Assembly: GCA_030616695.1 (NCBI GenBank)
Contig: JAUWWU010000058.1
Coordinates: 1-6,327, forward strand
DNA: 6,327 nt
Direction of reading: 5' to 3'
Origin: Candidatus Omnitrophota bacterium
GTDB lineage: Bacteria; Omnitrophota; Gorgyraeia; JAHIPI01
The notes beneath the pieces were generated by a model. That model was not told where the DNA came from, made no database searches, and saw only the letters and a list, made by a program, of their open reading frames with translations. Both the position numbers and the translations under genes were made by a program. Positions 1 to 6,327 of the stretch are shown here, piece by piece; position 1 is the stretch's first letter; each line of letters starts with the position of its first letter.

Positions 1-950
<950 letters not shown>

Positions 951-964
951 GGCACAACGGCCAA

Positions 965-1006
965 TTGCAGCTGAACAATAAACGTAAAGAAACACCGAAG
1001 ACGATT
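965..1006 (+). repeat. upstream copy of 42-base diverged direct repeat
   Basis: This stretch aligns without gaps to 1500-1541 and matches at 34 of 42 positions. Seven of the eight differences are transitions. The last 12 bases (CCGAAGACGATT, 995-1006) are identical, as are the first six. The other copy covers the last seven codons of yajC, its stop, and the start of the yajC-secDF spacer, so this copy looks like a decayed duplicate of a gene end or a shared leader element. Read in the matching phase it gives IAAEQ followed by a stop, against VAVEPQA in yajC. It begins 14 bases after the tgt stop. The match is seen directly; the origin is inference. Confidence 0.75.
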
Positions 1007-1007
1007 G

Positions 1008-1179
1008 TGGGGACATTTTCTTGGGGCACAGGAAATTATATTGTTCACAGTCTTTACCACGCATAATTTTTTTTAACTTTGGCAAAGGAATTTTACGAGT
1101 TCCCCCAAGGAATTGGCTAAATATTTAATAAAGAGCCATTTTCCGAGCCTTGTTATCCGCTTTCAGGAAAGTGTCCCCA
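1008..1179. mobile_element. 172-base inverted-repeat-bounded segment, possible MITE-like or REP-type element
   Basis: The left end, 1008-1020 (TGGGGACATTTTC), is the reverse complement of the right end, 1167-1179 (GAAAGTGTCCCCA), at 12 of 13 positions. A second, inner pair lies at 1018-1026 (TTCTTGGGG) and 1103-1112 (CCCCAAGGAA), complementary apart from one extra base. The interior has no open frame and no transposase. A GGGGACA/TGTCCCC end pair on a short AT-rich insert resembles palindromic elements mobilised in trans by IS200-like/REP-associated tyrosine transposases in many environmental bacterial genomes; that link is from memory. No clean target-site duplication is present. It could instead be a long-range RNA structure in the yajC leader. 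Confidence 0.45.
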
Positions 1180-1187
1180 AACGTAAA

Positions 1188-1195
1188 AAGGAGGT
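1188..1195 (+). promoter_or_regulatory. strong Shine-Dalgarno site of yajC
   Basis: AAGGAGGT is fully complementary to the 16S rRNA anti-Shine-Dalgarno core and ends three bases before the ATG at 1199. It fixes the yajC start and is the strongest ribosome site in the window. It lies just outside the right end of the inverted-repeat segment. Confidence 0.9.
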
Positions 1196-1198
1196 ACC

Positions 1199-1522
1199 AT
1201 GTATCTATTTTTGGCACAAGCCGCACAGAGGCCGTCGACGATGATGAGCTTTATGCCGATTGTACTGATATTTTTAATATTCTATTTCCTTATAATTAAA
1301 CCACAGAAGCGGAAACAGCTGGAACATCAAAAAATGATCCAGGCGCTCAAAAAGAACGATGAGATCATTACCATAGGCGGGATCCACGGGACCGTGCTTA
1401 ACGTTAAGGATAAAAGCATCGTGTTGCGGATAGCCGATGACATTAAAATAGAGGTTCAAAAAACTGCGGTCGCCGGACTAAAGAAGGATAAACCAACCGT
1501 TGCAGTTGAACCACAAGCATAG
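1199..1522 (+). CDS. yajC: preprotein translocase subunit YajC
   Basis: YajC is a small inner-membrane protein that joins SecD and SecF in the accessory complex of the SecYEG translocon. The 107-residue length is normal for the family. There is one membrane span at about residues 18-33 (FMPIVLIFLIFYFLII), followed at once by the family signature KPQKRKQ on the cytoplasmic side. The conserved block LKKNDEIITIGGIHGTV follows at about 50-66, then a small beta-rich domain. The tail (KKDKPTVAVEPQA) is low-complexity, as is usual. The ATG at 1199 is set by a perfect Shine-Dalgarno site. The gene lies 35 bases before secDF in the same direction, its classical partner, so co-transcription is likely. 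Its last seven codons and stop form part of the downstream copy of the 42-base repeat. Confidence 0.96.
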   Translation: MYLFLAQAAQRPSTMMSFMPIVLIFLIFYFLIIKPQKRKQLEHQKMIQALKKNDEIITIGGIHGTVLNVKDKSIVLRIADDIKIEVQKTAVAGLKKDKPTVAVEPQA

Positions 1523-1541
1523 AGAAGCGCCGAAGACGATT
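1500..1541 (+). repeat. downstream copy of 42-base diverged direct repeat (yajC 3' end)
   Basis: This is the partner of the repeat at 965-1006 (34 of 42 identical, no gaps). It spans the last codons of yajC, the TAG stop at 1520-1522 and 19 bases of the spacer. It ends 16 bases before the secDF ATG, immediately upstream of that gene's Shine-Dalgarno site. The strictly identical 12-base part (1530-1541) is non-coding, which suggests that portion may be the conserved functional core. That interpretation is inference. Confidence 0.75.
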
Positions 1542-1545
1542 ATGC

Positions 1546-1550
1546 AGGGA
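1546..1550 (+). promoter_or_regulatory. Shine-Dalgarno site of secDF
   Basis: AGGGA is followed by a seven-base spacer to the ATG at 1558. It supports that start over the ATG at 1542, whose frame stops after seven codons (TAA at 1563). Confidence 0.75.
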
Positions 1551-1557
1551 TATATTT

Positions 1558-3753
1558 ATGTATAAAAACCTTAAAGTAAAGGCAATTTTAATTATATTAT
1601 TGGTTGCTTTTGCACTCTGGAAGGTATATCCGCCGTTTGACCAGTTTGACAGCGAAGGAAATCTTACAAAAGAGGGTACATTAAATCTCGGACTGGACCT
1701 TCAGGGCGGCATGTATCTAGTTCTCCGGGTGGATACCTCTGAACTCAAGGAATCCGCCAAAAAGGATGCGCGCGCAAGGGCGATAGAAGTTTTAAGAAAT
1801 AGGCTGGATCCTCAGGGCGTAAAAGAATATCCTATTTATCCGCAGGGCACAGATAGGATAGTCATTCAGCTTCCCGGCGAGACGGACAGAGAAAGGGTTT
1901 TGAACCGTATTAAAAGAGTGGCGCATCTGGAATTTAAGCTTGTCTCCGATGATATAAATAAGACAAAGGCGGCACTTGAAGGCAATATCCAGCCGGGGTA
2001 CGAACTCCTGACGTTGGACGATAAGCCGATCCTTTTGGAGGGAAAAACGGTTTTAACGGGAGACGCACTTGTCGATGCGCGGGTTGATTTTAGCCAAAGG
2101 ACTTTCGGTGAGCCCTATGTGTCACTGACGTTTAATAACAAAGGGGCGCGGCTCTTTTCGCAGATCACCGGCCAGAACGTCAATAGGCGCCTCGCAATAT
2201 TACTGGACGGTGTTGTCCAGTCGGCACCAGTCATAAGAGAGAGGATACCTTCGGGGAGCGCGCAGATAACGGGCAGGTTTTCCGTGAATGAAGCAAAGGA
2301 TCTGGCCATTGTCCTCAGGGCCGGTGCCCTGCCGGCTCCGGTAAATGTCATAGAAGAAAGGACAGTCGGCCCGACGCTGGGCAAGGATTCCATAGAAAAG
2401 GGCATAAAAGCAATAATCCTCAGCGGCATAGTGGTCCTTTCCTTTATGATGGTATATTATCTTATCGCCGGCATTATAGCTAATACCGCTCTTTGCATGA
2501 ACCTGATATTGGTACTGGGCGTGCTCAGCTATTTTAAAGCTACGTTGACCCTGCCCGGCATAGCCGGGCTTGTGCTTACTGTCGGCATGGCCGTAGACGC
2601 TAACGTGCTTATCTTTGAGAGGATAAAAGAGGAACTCAAGTCCGGAAAGACGCTACATTCAGGTATCGTGAGCGGTTACAACAGGGCATTCTTGACGATT
2701 CTCGATGCAAATGTGACTACTCTTATAACGGCGCTTATATTATTCCAATTCGGAACGGGCCCGGTAAGGGGATTTGCCACGACCCTTTCGATAGGTATAC
2801 TGGCGAGTATGTTTACGGCCATAGTAGTCACAAGGGTCGTTTTTGATATATTGACAAAAAACAAAATCATCTCCGGCCTGCGCATGCTGCACCTTATAAA
2901 ACAGCCCAATTTTGATTTTATAGGAAAGCGCAAGAGAGCGTATCTCGTTTCGATCGCAATAATTACCATCGGCCTCTTCATATTTACAGGAAAAGGGGGA
3001 AAGAATTTTGGGATAGACTTTACGGGAGGGGCTGTCCAGCAGTTTAAATTTCAGAACCCCGTTTCTATCAATGGTATCAGAACGTCTCTTGAAACTATAG
3101 GGCTGGGCGACGCTTCTATCCAGATGTTCGGCGGCAATAGGGAAGCCATTGTCAGGACTTTTGAGGATACTTCGGAAGAGGTGACTAAAAAATTCCGCGA
3201 AGATTTTGCCGGTAATCCGTTTGAGGTGACAAGGGTAGAGAAGGTCGGGCCATCTATCGGTAAGGACTTGCGGGAGAAAGCACTCCTTGCTTTGTTTTAT
3301 GCAATGGTAGGGATATGTATTTACATATCCCTGCGCTTTCAGTTTAAATTCGCAATCGCGGCAATAGTCGCCGTCTTTCACGACGTCCTTATAAGCGTAG
3401 CAGCTTTGACTATGGCGAATATGGAAATATCCCTTCCGGTTATAGCGGCTTTATTGACGGTCGTCGGTTATTCGATAAATGACACTATAGTAATATTCGA
3501 CAGGATCCGCGAAAATTTAAAGACAATGAGAAAATCTTCTTTTAAAGATATCCTTAACCTGAGCATAAACCAGACGCTGTCGAGGACGCTCCTTACGTCC
3601 CTGACAACATTATTTGTGGTCCTGTCGCTTTTTCTGTTCGGCGGCGAGGTGATAAAAAGCTTCTCCTTTGTTTTGCTCGTCGGCATTATCGTGGGAACAT
3701 ACTCATCCGTTTTTGTTGCCAGTGCCGTGCTGGCGGACTGGAGGAGACGATAA
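1558..3753 (+). CDS. secDF: fused protein-export membrane protein SecDF
   Basis: This RND-superfamily membrane protein uses proton flow to draw translocating polypeptides out of SecYEG on the outer face of the membrane. At 731 residues it is close to the single-chain SecDF proteins of Thermus and Bacillus, rather than separate SecD and SecF. The SecD half (about 1-440) has a first membrane span at 5-22, LGLDLQGGMYLVL at 44-56, and a large extracytoplasmic P1 domain to about 280. Spans two to six follow, with TVGMAVDANVLIFERI including Asp347. The SecF half (about 445-731) starts with a seventh span at about 460-477. It continues with GIDFTGG (485-491), a P4 domain to about 570, and five more spans. 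GYSINDTIVIFDR includes Asp642, and SRTLLTS includes Arg676. These match the proton-relay Asp and Arg residues known from Thermus SecDF. The protein ends WRRR, with TAA followed directly by an in-frame TAG. Confidence 0.98.
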   Translation: MYKNLKVKAILIILLVAFALWKVYPPFDQFDSEGNLTKEGTLNLGLDLQGGMYLVLRVDTSELKESAKKDARARAIEVLRNRLDPQGVKEYPIYPQGTDRIVIQLPGETDRERVLNRIKRVAHLEFKLVSDDINKTKAALEGNIQPGYELLTLDDKPILLEGKTVLTGDALVDARVDFSQRTFGEPYVSLTFNNKGARLFSQITGQNVNRRLAILLDGVVQSAPVIRERIPSGSAQITGRFSVNEAKDLAIVLRAGALPAPVNVIEERTVGPTLGKDSIEKGIKAIILSGIVVLSFMMVYYLIAGIIANTALCMNLILVLGVLSYFKATLTLPGIAGLVLTVGMAVDANVLIFERIKEELKSGKTLHSGIVSGYNRAFLTILDANVTTLITALILFQFGTGPVRGFATTLSIGILASMFTAIVVTRVVFDILTKNKIISGLRMLHLIKQPNFDFIGKRKRAYLVSIAIITIGLFIFTGKGGKNFGIDFTGGAVQQFKFQNPVSINGIRTSLETIGLGDASIQMFGGNREAIVRTFEDTSEEVTKKFREDFAGNPFEVTRVEKVGPSIGKDLREKALLALFYAMVGICIYISLRFQFKFAIAAIVAVFHDVLISVAALTMANMEISLPVIAALLTVVGYSINDTIVIFDRIRENLKTMRKSSFKDILNLSINQTLSRTLLTSLTTLFVVLSLFLFGGEVIKSFSFVLLVGIIVGTYSSVFVASAVLADWRRR

Positions 3754-3759
3754 TAGGCA

Positions 3760-4638
3760 ATGCATGACCAGAAGGACTTTTATAAAATAGGCGAAAAGAG
3801 CGTCTTTTTTATCATCCTTGTGAACACAGCTCTTTTTGTAATAAAGTTTTTAAGCGGTGTGTTCGGAAGAAGCCAGGCCCTGATAGCCGATTCCTTCCAC
3901 ACGGCAAGCGATGTCTTAACAAGCCTCGCGGTTTTGTTCGGCTTTAAATATGCCAGCACCCCTCCCGACTCTCACCATCCTTACGGACACGGAAAGGCCG
4001 AATCGATAGCGGCAAAGATCGTTTCTTTGATTTTGATCGTATTGGGTTTTAAAATCCTTTACGATTCTTCCAGGTTGATCATCCTGCAGGAATTTCACCG
4101 GCCGCACCAGATAGCATTATGGGCGGTAACGCTTTCTATAGTAGTAAAAGAGATCCAGTTCCGGTACGCTTTAAGGTGCGGCAAGAAGATCCAGAGTTCT
4201 TCGCTGATAGCCGATGCGTGGCATCACCGCTCCGATGTCTTTTCCTCCATTGCGGCTCTAATAGGAATATTGGGAGCGCGGCTTGGGATGGAGATATTAG
4301 ACCCTGCAGCCGGAATAATCGTAGGTATTTGTATAGTGAAGATAGGTTTTGATATTTTCCACACAGCGTTTGACGAGTTATTAGACAGCGCTTTGGCAAA
4401 AGAGATAACCGACAGGATAACCGGGCTTGCACTCGAGACGGCCGGCGTAAAAAAGGTGGCAGTTTTAAAGGCCAGGAAGCTTGGGCTAGATATATTCGTG
4501 GACATGACTATAGAGCTCGACAAGGACATGACCGTAGAAGAGGCGCATCTTATAACGGCGAAAGTAAGGAGAACGGTTTTAAAGAACCTCTCCAATGCAA
4601 AAGATATATTGATACATGTGGAACCATACAGGGGATAA
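3760..4638 (+). CDS. cation diffusion facilitator (CDF) family divalent-metal exporter
   Basis: CDF proteins are homodimeric antiporters that export Zn2+, Fe2+, Mn2+ or related ions from the cytoplasm in exchange for protons. The 292-residue length is typical. The transport site is intact: HxxxD in the second span (His47, Asp51 in ADSFHTASD) and HxxxD in the fifth (His155, Asp159 in ADAWHHRSD). The loop HPYGHGKAES (73-82) is the family signature next to span three. The cytoplasmic dimerisation domain runs from about 208 to the end, with AHLITAK (His263) and IHVEP (His286, Glu288) at positions used for regulatory metal binding in YiiP. The His/Asp tetrad is compatible with Zn or Cd, but the metal cannot be assigned. 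It starts 6 bases after secDF. The nearest Shine-Dalgarno-like words are a distant GGAGG (3740-3744) and a too-close AGG, so translation is probably coupled to secDF. Confidence 0.94.
   Translation: MHDQKDFYKIGEKSVFFIILVNTALFVIKFLSGVFGRSQALIADSFHTASDVLTSLAVLFGFKYASTPPDSHHPYGHGKAESIAAKIVSLILIVLGFKILYDSSRLIILQEFHRPHQIALWAVTLSIVVKEIQFRYALRCGKKIQSSSLIADAWHHRSDVFSSIAALIGILGARLGMEILDPAAGIIVGICIVKIGFDIFHTAFDELLDSALAKEITDRITGLALETAGVKKVAVLKARKLGLDIFVDMTIELDKDMTVEEAHLITAKVRRTVLKNLSNAKDILIHVEPYRG
4630..4635 (+). promoter_or_regulatory. probable Shine-Dalgarno site of recJ
   Basis: AGGGGA lies within the last codons of the CDF gene and ends ten bases before the ATG at 4646. The spacing is slightly long but workable. 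It places ribosome entry for recJ inside the upstream gene, which favours translational coupling. Confidence 0.6.
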
Positions 4639-4645
4639 AGCCGTA

Positions 4646-6327
4646 ATGCAAAAAATCTGGAAAATATTAGAACCCGATATAGCCTTGCAGAAAAGACTTG
4701 TAGCCGAATGCGGTATATCGCCTATAGCCGCCCAGCTTTTAATAAACCGCAACGTGACCGATGCCTCAGAGGCAAACCGCTTTCTGCAGACAGATCTGAG
4801 TTCTTTACACGACCCGTTTCTCTTCAAGGATATGGATAAGGCCGTTAAACGGATAAAGAAAGCCGTATCCAAAGGCGAGAAAATAATGATATACGGCGAT
4901 TATGATGTTGACGGGATCAGCGCCACTGCTCTACTGCAAAGAGTTTTACGGGACTTGGGCGGACATGTAGTCTCCTACATCCCCGATAGGCTGGAAGAGG
5001 GATACGGCCTTAATAAAGGCGCGGCTAAGACGGCGCACAGGCGCAAGATATCTCTGCTTATAACGGTCGATTGCGGTATAAGCGGAAAGGAAGAGGTGGA
5101 GTATCTTAGCGATCTGGGCATTACCACTATAGTTACCGACCACCATGAGATATTTGAACAATCATTTCCTTCGAAGGCATGCGCTGTTATCAACCCCCTT
5201 CAGAAAAATTGCGGGTATCCGTTTAAAAACCTGTCGGGAGTGGCGATCGCCTACAAGCTCGCCGAAGCGCTGACTGTCGATTCGGGATACGACATAAAAC
5301 AACATTTAGACCTTGTGGCCCTGGGGACAGTTCAGGATATGGTGCCGCAGTTGGGCGAAAATAGAATACTTACAAAACACGGGCTTATTAGGATCAACAA
5401 TAGCAATAAACAGGGAATCCGGGCTTTAGTCGAGGCATCCGGCTTGAAGAAAAGGACCATCTCCGCCAAGGAGATCGGTTATATGCTTGGGCCGAGAATA
5501 AATGCGGCCGGAAGGGTTGGCTCGGCAAAGATAGCCCTTAACTTACTTACGACCGACGATAAAAACGAGGCAAGGGAACTTGCGGAGATTCTTGACAAAG
5601 AAAATAGGAACAGACAAAGGATAGGGGACTCTATTCTCCGCAAAGCCATAGGAAGAGTGGAGAATGAGGTAAATTTTAAGGATGAAAAGATAATTGTGCT
5701 GGATGGGGATGACTGGCATCCCGGCGTAATCGGTATAGTTGCTTCAAGGATAACCGAAAGGTTTAACAGGCCCACTATAATGATATCGTTTGACGATAAC
5801 GACGAAGGAAAAGGGTCAGGACGCTCTATAAAAAGTTTTCATCTCTTCGATGCCTTGACTGAATGCAGGACCCACCTTAAGGATTTCGGGGGCCACGCCG
5901 CAGCCTGCGGGCTTAAGATCGCCAGAAAGGATTTAAATAGATTTAGGTCAAAATTGAATAAAGTGGCTTCGGAACGCTTAGAGGCAAAAGATTTTATCCC
6001 AAGCCTCAACATAGATATGGAAATCCCGCTTCGCTTATTAGGGGATAAGCTGATATCCGAATTAGAAGCCCTTTCCCCTTATGGCCCGGGTAATCCGCGC
6101 CCCATATTGTCTTCGAGATCGCTAAGGCTTAAAGGCAGGCCCAGGCGTATACGGCGGGGAGGGATAAAGATATGGGTCACGGACAGCAATATTACTTGCG
6201 AGGCAATAGGTTTCGGCATGGATAGTATGCTGGACGATATACTGGAGAGCACTACTATTGATGTGGCTTATACACCGTCCATAAACTCGTGGCGCGGTGT
6301 CAATACACTACAACTTGAATTGATTGA
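4646..6327 (+). CDS. recJ: single-stranded-DNA-specific 5'-3' exonuclease RecJ, 3' end cut by window edge
   Basis: RecJ is a Mn/Mg-dependent DHH-family nuclease that degrades single-stranded DNA 5' to 3' in RecF-pathway recombination, base-excision and mismatch repair. The frame is open from ATG 4646 to the last base, giving 560 full codons. The DHH motifs appear in order: YGDYDVDGIS (83-92; Asp85, 87, 89), ITVDCGIS (139-146), VTDHHE (163-168) and ALGTVQDMVP (225-234). The family block GPRINAAGR is at 282-290. The DHHA1 domain follows with WHPGVIGIVASRI (357-369), GSGRS (390-394) and FGGHAAACGL (414-423). A C-terminal OB-fold domain ends in WRGVNTLQLELI, which resembles the usual extreme C-terminus (LQLxIxDI). 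Since RecJ is usually about 560-580 residues, only a few codons should be missing. It starts 7 bases after the CDF gene. All catalytic residues are present and there is no sign of a frameshift. Confidence 0.97.
   Translation, partial: MQKIWKILEPDIALQKRLVAECGISPIAAQLLINRNVTDASEANRFLQTDLSSLHDPFLFKDMDKAVKRIKKAVSKGEKIMIYGDYDVDGISATALLQRVLRDLGGHVVSYIPDRLEEGYGLNKGAAKTAHRRKISLLITVDCGISGKEEVEYLSDLGITTIVTDHHEIFEQSFPSKACAVINPLQKNCGYPFKNLSGVAIAYKLAEALTVDSGYDIKQHLDLVALGTVQDMVPQLGENRILTKHGLIRINNSNKQGIRALVEASGLKKRTISAKEIGYMLGPRINAAGRVGSAKIALNLLTTDDKNEARELAEILDKENRNRQRIGDSILRKAIGRVENEVNFKDEKIIVLDGDDWHPGVIGIVASRITERFNRPTIMISFDDNDEGKGSGRSIKSFHLFDALTECRTHLKDFGGHAAACGLKIARKDLNRFRSKLNKVASERLEAKDFIPSLNIDMEIPLRLLGDKLISELEALSPYGPGNPRPILSSRSLRLKGRPRRIRRGGIKIWVTDSNITCEAIGFGMDSMLDDILESTTIDVAYTPSINSWRGVNTLQLELI

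Larger units (their letters stand above)
951..1198. other. 248-base gene-free region between tgt and yajC
   Basis: This is the only gap above 40 bases in the window, and no open frame in it resembles a protein. It is richer in A+T than its neighbours. It contains, in order, a 42-base near-copy of the yajC 3' end (965-1006), an inverted-repeat-bounded 172-base segment (1008-1179), and the yajC Shine-Dalgarno site. It also holds an 8-T run at 1067-1074 and two AAGGAATT words (1085-1092 and 1107-1114) spaced 22 bases apart. I found no convincing -35/-10 pair and no GC-rich hairpin in front of the T run. Whether yajC has its own promoter here cannot be decided by eye. Confidence 0.9.

Noticed and set aside
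1067..1074. Eight-T run as a rho-independent terminator for tgt
   Set aside because: No GC-rich hairpin lies directly upstream. The few possible pairings (for example GTGG with CCAC) are short and far apart.
1045..1135. Possible sigma-70 promoter for yajC (CATAAT at 1062-1067, or the AT-rich run near 1118-1130)
   Set aside because: No -35 hexamer at 16-18 bases is convincing for either candidate. AT-rich sequence gives such -10 look-alikes freely.
980..1187. AAACGTAAA at 980-988 and 1179-1187 as a target-site duplication around the inverted-repeat segment
   Set aside because: The left copy is 19 bases outside the left inverted repeat while the right copy touches the right one, so they do not flank the element symmetrically. 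An AT-rich 9-base match over 200 bases can occur by chance.
1542..1565. Seven-codon upstream frame (ATG 1542 to TAA 1563-1565) overlapping the secDF start
   Set aside because: It has no Shine-Dalgarno site at a useful distance, since the AGGGA lies inside it. Nothing else suggests translation.
2740..3381. 213-codon open frame on the - strand inside secDF
   Set aside because: It lies wholly opposite a well-conserved SecDF coding region, has no recognisable domain and no ribosome site. Its composition is explained by the codon pattern of the + strand gene.
4119..4352. 77-codon + strand frame inside the CDF gene
   Set aside because: It is a shifted frame of a coding region whose conserved motifs are all in the CDF frame. 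It has no family features of its own.

Overview
The window carries five protein-coding genes, all on the + strand: tgt (5' end outside the window), yajC, a fused secDF, a cation diffusion facilitator (CDF) gene, and recJ (cut off at the 3' edge, probably within a few codons of its end). This is a housekeeping cluster of queuosine tRNA modification, Sec translocase accessory subunits, metal efflux and recombination/repair. No tRNA, rRNA, CRISPR array, prophage or complete insertion sequence is visible. The linkage tgt-yajC-secD(F) is a widespread bacterial arrangement.

Layout: tgt ends at 950. A 248-base gene-free stretch (951-1198) separates it from yajC, and this is the only non-coding region of any size. 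Downstream everything is packed: 35 bases between yajC and secDF, 6 between secDF and the CDF gene, and 7 between the CDF gene and recJ. Genes from yajC onward are therefore probably co-transcribed, with translational coupling at the two tightest junctions. The 951-1198 gap holds the only unusual structure. One part is a 42-base near-repeat of the yajC 3' end (965-1006 against 1500-1541, 34 of 42 identical). The other is a 172-base segment (1008-1179) bounded by 13-base inverted repeats of GGGGACA/TGTCCCC type, resembling a small non-autonomous mobile element. Removing that segment would bring tgt and yajC to about 76 bases apart and place the upstream repeat just ahead of yajC, as the downstream copy sits just ahead of secDF.

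Organism: a bacterium with moderate GC (mid-40s percent by eye). It uses ATA (Ile) and AGG/AGA (Arg) heavily, has clear Shine-Dalgarno sites, and encodes a one-polypeptide SecDF. This style fits uncultured lineages such as Omnitrophota, or Nitrospirota/Desulfobacterota-like groups. That is an impression from codon use and gene order, not a firm assignment.

Functionally, YajC and SecDF form the accessory subcomplex that uses proton motive force to help pull proteins out of SecYEG. Tgt inserts preQ1 at the tRNA wobble position, the CDF protein exports divalent metals, and RecJ is a 5'-3' single-strand exonuclease. The genes are linked by position rather than by one pathway. I see no evidence for a new biological system; the intergenic repeats are the parts worth checking.
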